A DNA stretch of 64,000 nt from Owenia fusiformis (taxonomy: Eukaryota; Annelida; Polychaeta; Sabellida; Oweniidae): the NCBI GenBank assembly GCA_903813345.2, contig CAIIXF020000007.1, forward strand, positions 29,499,564-29,563,563, read 5' to 3'. Below the pieces are notes generated by a model. The model did not search any database. It saw only the letters and a list, made by a program, of their open reading frames with translations, and was not told the DNA's origin. Positions 42,901 to 54,900 of this stretch are shown piece after piece. Numbering within the stretch: the first letter of the stretch is position 1; every line of letters starts with the position of its first letter. The translations under genes were made by a program, and so were the position numbers.

Positions 42901-45900
42901 TACTAAATGACAAGGTATTAACATGTGGTTACAATTATGAAAATGTAACAACTGTTTCAGATGATGATGCCACTCACGGAAAAAAGAGGATATAACTGTG
43001 GCCAATGTCATCAAAACAATTTATTCCTAACTGATGTTGTTCAATCATGCTTGCATAGGAAACCCAGATTTTTAATTATCTTCAATATTGTAATGCGCAG
43101 AAGGCTACTCCCTAGGATGAACCGATGAATATACTAAATGTGTAATCATGGTACACCATTTAGAATTCAATTTTCAATTTCTATTTATCATTTCAAAAGG
43201 AAGACCCATAACAATACAATGGATTGCACATGCGCAAAAAACAAGTTAATCCAGCCATAGAAATTATGTCTACATTATTCTATTTACCCTTCTTGAAGCT
43301 GTCAATGCTGCTAGTAGAGCTCACAAGTTCTTGTTGAAGTGAAGCCACATGACCAGATAGCTCCTCCTCCTTCTTGGAGAGCTCTTCTTTCAGCTTATTC
43401 ATGTTTTCTGTAAATAACCTTTCAATTTATTTCCATCATATTCTATTTCAATTTTAATTTGTACGATACATATACATGGATTCATTGAATACAGTGTTAA
43501 ATAATGACATGGGGTGCATATTTAGTAACTTAATTCTTAATACCTTCATGCTGAGATTGTAAGGTTGCTGTCAGTTCATCCATGGCCTCCTTGTGCGACT
43601 GTTCCAACTCTAAAGACATCTCCTCAAACTTCCTCATGTGCTCAACAACAAGGCCTTCCTGTTACAATAGACAAAGAAAACATGTAAGGATATAGACAAG
43701 ATTAAAAAAGCATTAACATGCGAAATGTCACTGCCTGCCATTTGTTACAGACATCAAACGCTGACCGCTTGTGGTGGTGACATAAAAAATGACTGGATCA
43801 AATCTGCTACAGCTATATTAAGATAAAAAAAGACAATCAATGGAATTTAAAATTTCAAAACATGCCTTTATTCTCCATGATTTATAAAAAGAATTGGGAT
43901 GAAAAGACTCAAATTCATTTGAGAGAATTTCTTTTCTCGACAAGGTCATGTAAATATATCGCTGCAACTTACCTTAATTTCAATTTTGACATTCTCTATT
44001 TTCTCAATGTGTTTATCTTCCAGATCTTGAAGATCAGCTTTGAAGCGTGCATCAGTCTCAAGCTGAGCTTGTTGTAGGCTCTGAATCACCTCCTTTAGGC
44101 TCTCAATCTCGGCTTCCTTTTCACCAACAATCTTCTGGATATCACCATCAAACGTGGATGTCAACTTCTGCTTCTCTTGTTCCACTAACTCTTGCAATTT
44201 CTGTCTTTCTGATTCAAAGTCATTAAGAATTTTCTCCTTTTCATTTGTATTTTCAGCTATGATTGTTTCTTTTTCATTTTCGTAGTTTGATTTCAGCGAC
44301 TGGACTTCAGTTTCATAGTGCTGCTGTAGTCGTTGTTTCTCCTCCTCGAATATAGCCTGGAGTTGTTGCGTTTCTTGCTTTAGTTGATTTTGGAAGTCTG
44401 TCTCTGATTTCTCCTGAGTAGTTTTATGATCATTTTCGAGATTTTCTATATTTTTTTTATATTCAGATTGTAATTGTTGCTTTAATTGGTCCAGCTGTTC
44501 CTGGTGCTCTTTGTTTAGAGTCTCCATTTTCTCAGCCTGCTCACTAGTGTACGTGTCTAGTAACTGCTGGTGTTCTGATAGAAACTTACTCTGAAATATA
44601 AGTGATAGGCTGAGCACTTTGATTTGCAATGGAAACACAGCCTGTGCTGTTGAAGGGTTTTCAAATCAATTGTTGGCAATTGTTCATTTATGTTTTTGTT
44701 ACATTGTATCTGCATTGTATTTAATACATGGTCATTGGTCAGATATGCAGTGCCAAGCACATATTTTAATTACTATTTTACGGACTCAAAAAATTTGTTT
44801 ACTTAGGCATTATCACTGAACAACCATTGATTAGAATAAAAATACTACCTTTTGGTACTATTATTGTATTCTCCAAGAAAATCGAGAGCAATATCAAGTA
44901 TCAATGAAATATAATTTAACTTGCGTTAACAACCTAAGGATACTAACAGATTATGACATTAACATTTAGCCATACCTGTTCTTGTTCTAGCCTTACTCTT
45001 TCAGCACCCTTTTCTAAAATAGCAAATAAAGTTTCTTAAAATACAATTTTTTAACACAATACTTGTTCAAAATATGAATAAAAATCAGCAATCAGCTTCA
45101 TTAAAATAATGTAGATACTGTAATCATTTTCAGTGATTTATGAAAACAATTCATTTATAATATAATTTAAATTAACAAGGCATTAACATGCAAAATTTCA
45201 CCATCTGCTAGGTTTCGGGTTAACAACCAGATATTAGGGAGTTTAAGCTTGCAATGTTTTTCACAACCTAAATGTAAACGGAAAATATTTCAGCGATGCA
45301 TTTGTATGGGCGATCGCTCATACGTATAGGTTGGCGTTTCGATTTCATATGCAAGCTTAAACTCCCTATTTTTGATTGTTTTTTACTTCTACCTGTCCTA
45401 CTAAAGAAAACTGATTACTGGTACAAACAAGATAAACAAGATTCTTACCTGTTTTGAGTTTATCCAAATCTTGCTTCAAAACTTCAATTTCATTTTTATA
45501 TTGCTGCTGCATTTCCAAATTGGTCGAGAGTTCAGCTTTAAGAGCAGATACCTCTTCATAAGCTTTGTCCCTACTCACTTCCATAGAGGCCAGTTCAGTT
45601 TTAACTAACTCTATTTCTTCTGTTAATTTCTCAATTTTCTCCTGACTAGAGGTTAGAGTTTCTTTCAAAGATGCAATTTCAGTGGCATATTTGGAAGTTG
45701 TTTCATTGTCTGATGATAAGTCCACCTTTAATGACTCAACTTCTTTTGTTAGTTTTTCACATGTTTCTTTTGATATGGAAAGCTCTGTTTTCATTGTCTC
45801 AATTTCAGCATTATATTTATCTCTAATTTCACATGCAGCTTCAAGTTCTGATTTAATAGCATTGATATCATTTGTAAACTTCTCAATTAACTCAGCTTCT

Positions 45901-48900
45901 TTAGCAATCTGTTGTTGTGTATAGTTTTCAATTTCCTTCTTTAAGTTATCAATCTCTGGTTCATATCTATTCTTTAATTCATCTTCCAGGTTCTTAAGTT
46001 CCTTGGCTTTTGCCTCATTTGTTTCGTTGCGCAAGTCAGATATTCGTGTTTCGTACTCAACTTTGAGAGTTTCGCTAAGAATTTCAGATCGTTCCTGAAA
46101 CTCTGCTTCAAGTTCAGTCCTCAGTTGGGTCAGATTAGTCTCGGATTGCTCCTCAGAGTCTGACACTGCCTGAAGTCTTATCCTCGTGATCTCATTCTGC
46201 ATATCATTCATATGTTTTTCTCTAGTTTCTTCCATCTCTGTTGTGTGTTTGACAGTCAGTACTTGGAGCTCCTTACTATGTTGGGCCTCTATCTCAGCCT
46301 TAATTCTAGTTATCTCAGTTTCTAGCTTCAGATCAAACTTCTCCTCAATGGCTTTTATATCCGCTGCATGTTGGTTTTCTAGGTCAATACGCAAGTCATT
46401 CAGCTGCTGCTTGGCCTCCTGGAGCTCAATCTCTACCCGCTGAGTGTACTGTCGGGCTAAGTTATCTTGCGTCATGGCTGGGGCTTCAGGGTCGGATGAG
46501 TCAAGATCAGATATGGCTGTTAACATAGTTGATTGCTTCATGCGCTCTCTTTCCTTGTAGGCAGGGTCCACAGAGTCATCAAGACTTGTGTCTCCTCTAG
46601 GGGAGCGTAGGGTAGACAGTTCCCCTTCATATCTACAAACAATTCAAACATTTAATAAAGCCTCAGCTATATTTGCTCTATGGCGGGCGCAGCATCATAA
46701 AATCGATATATAGGATATACATCGTACTCTTATATATCCCTATTATATATTTCATGCTGCATATTTCTCTCCTTTTTAGGAAGCTACGGTCGCTGTACAG
46801 TTGCCATGGATCAAATGTAACTGGGGCATAAGCTACATGGAACATCAACAACATCATCAGTAAGTACTAAGTCTTGCGGCAGCTATGGACATTATACATG
46901 TGTACTGAATCCTTCCTTAAACATTCAAAGAAATCATTTTTCAATTCATTACATTAAAATTCTGTTTTTCTTATTATGATCTTCTGCTATTGGTCAATCA
47001 GAGTGCTTTCTAGTTGGGTTTAATTTTTGTGTCACATTTAGTGTAAATTTTGAAGAAACAGGTGAATAAAACTACAATTGATGAACACATAGTGTCATAC
47101 CTTGCTTGTAAAGCTTTTAACTCCTCTTCAAAATCTTGCTCTTTTTCTTTCACATGCTTTTCAAAGTATGTTCTCAGTTCATCCATTTCAAACTCATGGT
47201 CTTTGATAAGGGAAGACTTGATGGTATCTGAAATACAAAGTATTTGGGACATGAAAGAGCATAACTCAAATGAAAAACACATTCTTTGGAAATACATTTT
47301 CTTTTACTTCACCATTAAAAGAATTATAAAAATTAGCCTTTAGTACCTTCCATTATGATTTCTCAAGGACAATCTATTTATTAGGAAAATATATTACGCA
47401 AATCAGATTCTACTCAAGACAGTATACCCGTTATATGATAATCAAATTTCAAAGCACAGATCACATTATTTTTGGAGTTATCAACATCATAATTTATTAC
47501 AATAGTCCAATAAAGTAACCAAGTTTTGTGGACAAATCATTCTTACCCTTTTCTACGGCTATTTCATCCAGTTGTCTCTTCATCTCGGTCTTATCCTTTT
47601 CTAGCTGTTGTATTAACTGATCATACTCCTTTCTCTGCTGCTCAATCAGGCCAGCATCTAAAATAGAATTTCAATTTACCAATTCAAGCATCTAGGGTGG
47701 ACAATTTTTAAGTAGGTCCCAGAGTAAAGATACGATTCTTGGTGACATGACATAATTCATGACTAATGAACAAAAAAAGTGTAATGTACATACTAATTTT
47801 GAATATGAAAACTATTTATGAAAGTTACTGAGAATTAATTTTCATGTATGTGGTTTTATTCGAATGTGTACTGTTTAATTGAGCAGAAAAACAAGTGCAA
47901 AGTTACCATCCCAATCTGATTGGGTAAGATTAGGTTTAAGAATTACAGGGTGTCAATAAAGACTCTTGTACAATTACAATACATAGTCTGAGCAAAATGT
48001 AAACAGACATAACAGACACACTGTATATCTAATCAAAGAGTGTAGACAAAGTTTTCTTTTCGAGAAGCAATATGAAATCATCGAAGAGGGTAGAATGATG
48101 CAAGACTTGATTATAACCCAAGCAGGTGAAATCTTAGCTAAAAAGTTCAATGTGTTGATTGCTCACCTCGCTGTATGACTTGGCTTGTTAATGCTGTAGT
48201 TGTGGAAGAATGGCTCTGGTGGGCTTCTGTTAACAGTTCCTAAAATAACATGTACAGTTAGGTCAGTTATATTCTACATGGAGCATGTAGTCTATTTCAT
48301 TGGCTACTAGTCTTGTCTAGTTAAGACCATTCATTCACCATTATCAACGAGACATTTTAAAAAATGGCAATTTTTAAAATTTTAAAAAACAGTTCCCCTT
48401 ATTTTTCAATGGAGCTAGAATAGTCAATTTGATTTTCAAAGACATTGGTCTCTAACCTCCTTAAAGTTTACTGTGTGCAATAATATATCAACTTCCCAGT
48501 TTTATTTCTGGATTGTTTAATATAGACAATCAATGGAAGGTAAATACCTGTAATACTGTCTGGTGGCTGGTGTTCAGCTGTTGACGTATCTTCTCTACCT
48601 CCTCCTGGCTGTTCACTTCCAAGGCAGCTAGAAACATAGTAAGTAAGTAAGTAAAGGTATTTATTAGAGTTTCACGCTGTACAAATTAAAATACATTTTG
48701 ATACAATTGATTAAAACAACAGCTCAGCCGGCTCCGGCTTATGAGAGACTTTCTACATACATAAACATACAATTTTATTACGGATAAAGAGCATTTAGTT
48801 CAACACTGACAAGGTGGGCAATATATACATCAACAGGCCTTTTACATTTTTATGTGTTGTTGGTGGCTCATGCTCAATGAATAGCCCCTAGAATATATAA

Positions 48901-51900
48901 ACCACCAGATCTAAAAATAGTATGAAATGCCTAGCGAAGAATGAAGCATGATTACAATTTGAATGTTCATATACATTAGCGAAAAATACAATGTTGCAAG
49001 CTATTTTTGACTTGAAGTTCATACTATTTTTAGATCAATTTGTTTTATAATTGAACTGCATTATTCATGTATTTGTACATATGTTAAAAGTTAAATTAAA
49101 TAAAATAAAAAAATAAATAAAATAAACCACCAGATGTGATAATGTGTATGCAAGTAAGAAAATTTAGGAGAGTCAATTAACCCATACATTTAATACTTCA
49201 TGGATAATCGAAAGGGAAAACAATTGAATCAAAAGTCTTTTTAAAGATGCATTATACCATAGGTTTCTCCCCTAGACAACCAATGATGTCCTATTGTTAT
49301 TGCTCATATAATATCTCACATACCATGGATATATCTTGAGAATAACTTTTGGGTATATTATTGTCGAAATGCTGAAATAATCAACAGAACAACCAACCTC
49401 CAAAATTAAACACAATCGATTCCTCGGCTAGCGAGGGGAATCTCCATTGAATCACACAAGCGCCTTGAACCAGGCAGCCAATCAGGTTCATGATAAACAA
49501 ATTCAACGGCCAATCAGATAACAGGGGAACTTTCCCGGTATCAAACTCCCATGCAGTGATATATCACTGCGACGGGCAGGTATCTCACCGTAAGCACGGT
49601 AATGTCGTAATAAACAACTGACGTGATTGGTTCTAGTCCCATGCTCAGGTTGCGTGATTGTAAAATTTAGACAACTTCATTGGTTGAATTGCGCGTATTA
49701 ACTAATAAACAACACGTGCGGTAAACTATTATCAACACAACTTTTACTCAGAATTCCTTCCGCGGTGATTTCTTTTCATATTTCAATAATTTTGAGATAA
49801 TTTGACAAAATAATGACTGGGGAACATTCATGAATACATATTTTATAAGTTGTGTGAAAATTGACCACATATACGATGAAAAGGGGAACTGTTTTTACCA
49901 AATTTTGGGGATTTTCTTCATCTGCCCGCTGCAGTGTCTATACCGAGACACTGCATGGGAGTTCGTCCCGGTATATTCAAGCTTCAGATTGAATTAATTT
50001 GTGCGAAAATAATTAGATCGGCCAGCACAATCGCAAAATTTACACTGAAAGAGGGGGATTTGGGACTTTTTCTTTGGTAAGTAGATGGGTGAATATGTGG
50101 TGAAACTCAATAAGCAAAAAAGTCCAGAGGGGTCTTGATTGTGCTATCCTATGGCATATAGCCTCTTTAAGGAACATCTGTCTGGATAAAGAGCATAAAA
50201 GATTTAAGGACCTCATATTGTTGACTCACCAGTCTTCTGCATGAGTTCCACATGATACTTGTTGACTTGTTGCTGGAGCCTCTCTTCCCACTCCTGTTCC
50301 TTCTCACTAAGCTGTTTCTCATGCTGCTCTCTGAGGTTATTACATTGTTCCACAAGAGCATTTGTCTTCTCCAGCTCAAGCTCTGTCTTCAGGAGGTCTA
50401 TCTGGCTGGCATGGACCTCGCCCAGTGTTGTCTTCATTGAATCTAACTGGCTTTGTAGCTCAACCTGTAAACACCATGGCAACATAAATATACAATTAAG
50501 CCTGTGAACAAGGAATGCTCTCCAGTATTTAAATACATACAAAATATTAGCTGGCTCTGCAGCTCAACCTGTAAGCACAATGACATTGTTTAAGACAATG
50601 TTCTCCAATAAATTAGGCTTTTCTGGCTGTGCTTTGTATGATATGGTATAACATGATTATCAGTTTTGAAAGTGACTTTGAGGCTAAAATAATTGATTTA
50701 ATACTTTTTATGCTAAATGATATATAGTTAGTTATGAAACGATCTCATTCATGATCATCGGAAAATAAGAAAAATATGGAAAAAGTAAGAATAACAAAAA
50801 ACTTAAATAACATTTTTTTTGTTGAACTTACCGAATGTTGTTCTGTTATGGCCTTTAACTGAGCCTCGTGTCCCTCTTCAAGCTTCTGTTTCAGCTCAGC
50901 AAACTTCAGTTGGTGAGCAGCATCCAACTGACTATATAAGGCGTCCACATCCTTAACAAAACGCAAAAAAATATTAACATTTTAAATTCTAATACACAAG
51001 AACATATAACCAGAGATTTTTATGAGGTAAGAGGAAACTGTAAATGTCGTTAGATTGGCAGATACAATATTTCGCGCCATGTGGAGGATGGGATTTACGC
51101 ACGTTTTTAATTTCACATACCAAGGTGCTGAATGGTCTACAGTACATTATTCCATTAATGCACTGGTCTATACTGTTTGTTACATTGAAAGAGACTAAAA
51201 GGGGAGTTTCTTTGATTCTGATTGTAAATCATCATAAATCTTCATCGCGATAGCCGTGCCCGCTTTGTTTTTATCCTTCCAAAGTGAACGGCAGATAAGA
51301 GGGGCTCTGGCATATACCAGAATACTAAATCTTACATTATTAACCAACTTTGAAACACATTTTTTTCAATTTACTTTTAAAACTTAAAGAGGTGAAACCG
51401 GACAAACTCAAATCTGATTTTGTCATGGAGCTACTAGGAGAGCAATATATGAAAGGTTTAAAAATATCAGAAAAGATACACTGATATGAAAGGTTTAAAA
51501 ATATCAGTAAAGATCTACTGATATGAAAGGTTTAGAAATATCAGAAAAGATCTACTGATATGAAAGGTTTAGAAATATCAGAAAAGATCTACTGATATGA
51601 AAGGTTTAGAAATATCAGAAAAGATCTACTGATATGAAAGGTTTAAAAATATCAGTTAAGATCTACTGATATGAAAGGTTTAAAAATATCAGTAAAGATC
51701 TACTGATATGAGAGGTTTAAAAATATCAGTAAAGATCTACTGATATGAGAGGTTTAAAAATATCAGTAAAGATCTACTGATATGAAAGGTTTAAAAATAT
51801 CAGTAAAGATCTACTGATATGAAAGGTTTAAAAATATCAGTAAAGATCTAAAGATCTACAGAAGTCTGTATTTCACGAGACGCCAGCATTATAGCACTAT

Positions 51901-54900
51901 GCTGTTCTATTACACAATGGAACACGCTTGGAATGAACATATTAAATAATGAATGCAGGTGTAATAAATGTTCCTACTTCTGCAGGGAACTTATAAATAA
52001 CTTATTAGCCATGCTGTAACAATCCCAGGGAATATTTCCCTGTTACTGAATGAAAATAAAAAGGATTGAAAGAAAATTTAATTAATTGAGCATGGAAAAT
52101 AGGTCCATTCGGTTATCTTTATTTTTTAGGGCCTATGGTGGGGGGGTGAATATGGTATATCACTCGAAATTCCCCATGTTAATTTTTTGAAATCAAAAAA
52201 TCAATTGAAATCTCCAATAGGTGAGATTCTAATCTAAGATGCTAGAGATTGGAAACTTGAATATTCAGCCAAAGTGAAAATAATCCCACAGGTCAAAGTC
52301 TGAATTATAAATACATTGTATCCCTTTAAGAAAAGGTTTGAGATTTGTCAAGTGTACCTTTTGGTATTGTCCCTGTATCTGGGAGACCGCTTGCTGGTGG
52401 GACCTTTCATTGAGGGTCTTGATGAGCCCCAACTGCTGCTGTCTCTCCTTCTCTAAAGCATTACGGAGCTGCTCTACCTGCGTTTCATACTGGGACCTCA
52501 GTGCCTCAAGCTGGAATATACGAGAACCATTAAGAGCTGACATATCTTTTTTGGTAACTGAAAGGATAAATAAGGCATTAAAACATGCAAAGTCTCACCA
52601 CATGTAATTTGTAAGAGACCCTGACCTCCAAACACTGAACACTGACTGCCGGACACTGTCCATAAAAAAGTTGGAGGCTATAACAATATGGCACCACTTA
52701 TGTTGGTGATATAAAACTTTGTAATACTATGAGAATGTACAAATGAAAGAAATTCAATGCAGCTTTATCAATCATTAAAACATATGCCTTCCACTAACGA
52801 AGGCTGACCATGCTTGATGTAAACTGGTGATCTTTCTAGTGACCTTGACCTATAAATCTGACCTCGATCAATACTGCTTCCCCATAATATCCAATGACAT
52901 TTAATACTGAATTTAAATATCAATAAATTGATTGACTCAAGTCTGGTGGTGATAAATTAAATGATTGTCCAGCAAGCTTATATGTCATTAGGGTTTATAC
53001 ATAGGCATTGACCTTTGGCAATTTGTCTAGTGAATTTTACAATGAAACAATCATCATTTCAGCTCATAAGGAAAAAATAATAATATGACAACTGGTCCGT
53101 AATCAATTTTTGACCAGAAGGTCCAAATTATGACACGGACACATCCTGGATCTAGGAATCCAAAACCAAATGATTGTGACCCATTGGAAATTTAGGATTT
53201 ATTAATAATTACTTTATGTTTGACATCTTCAATCATGATGCCATTAGGCAACCAGCGTATGACCACCCCGTCCTGCTCCTCTGAGCCCATAAGTTGCATT
53301 GCATTGATTTTAAACATGGTGTCAGATGTGCAATGCAACCATGGATTGAAAACCTCAATCAGCGCCTAACAACTTTAACGAATCCTCGATTTATTGTTTC
53401 ATGGACTATAGAGTCATTTTGTTTATTTGCAGAATTGAAGACCTTGTCCAAGAATTATGTCAACTTATAGTCATTGTCTTGGATGACAATCAATTACAGA
53501 ACAATTGTTCTTTATTGCTAAATATTAATCTCATGTTCAACTGATTGTCTAGTCATTTCGATTTTTTAAATTTCCTGGTACTTTGTCTTAATATTTGAAA
53601 AAAAATATTTTTGAGACATCCGGTTTATTCTCTATCATAATTCAGATCCTTCAACTTTTTCTGGCTTCTTCAAACCACATGCATTTTTTCTTTCTCCATT
53701 CCACATTTTTTCATTTTGATATATAAATACTATCCTTTAATGCTTGATGTTATAACATTTCCTCCTAAGTTATAGGTTAATCCGATAATTTTCCTCCATA
53801 ATTTAAAGATGAAGTCCTAGTCTGCTAACAGAAAATATTGCACCCATCACCCCATAGACAATATATTATTCTCATGCTTTAGATATGTATATCCTTTCAT
53901 TGAAGATCACGACCCTTGATTATTTTCAACTCGCAACAGAAAATATCAATATAACGAGAATCCCAAATTTTCCACTTGATCAGACTTCGGAAGCAAGAAA
54001 TCCTGACTGATTGTCCAAGATTTACAATAAAAGTGCAGAACGCTAAACAATGCCAATATTGATTTGAAAGATTTTTAATATCCATATAAGAGAAATTGCA
54101 TGATAATTTTACAGCGATTTATTATTTAGATACCAGGCTTAATTAATTAAAGGTATTCTTGTAATTCATGCGAGTGATAAAAAATTCATAAGATTCCTTT
54201 CAGTGCTTATATTAAATTCTATAACAACTTCTCAACTCAATGACATTTATTCAACATCATTATCTCCAATCTTAGTCTTACTTTGTATCATATTACATCA
54301 AAGTCTTTATTATATTATTAAGTCCAAAATTTTTAAGAAAATCAATTTTCAATTATTTTCAATTTTAATTGATACTGCAATTACATGTAGGATAGGGAGG
54401 CAATACATTTACAAGGAAAAATAATAACACCCTTTCCAATATTTGGAAGTTTTTTCTTTAACTTTTTAAGTAAAAGATAATTTTTCAATCGAGCCTTAAC
54501 TCATCAAAATGATAGAATATGATCGATCAAAATCCAGCTATCCAATCAAAATAGCAATCACCAAATGTGATGCTTTCATAAGCATCTGGCATTTATTAAA
54601 TACTGTAACTCCCTTTAAAGACCATGCCAGCTATTTTAGGGTCCATTAAGATTTTGACAGCATCAACACTGTATACTAGTATCAATATAATACTTCCATT
54701 CAGAGTTTGATGTATGGGGGGGGGGGGCTCTGACAGTCTGACACTCAGCGTACACAAAACAAAAATTAGAAGAGATTCTTTGAAATGGAAAGTGCCTAAA
54801 AATCAAATCAAGATGCCCAAATATAGATACAGAAATACAGGAATAATGAAACAATAGATACAAACTCCAAAAGTAACGCTGTGAGTCTTGTTATTCCTTT

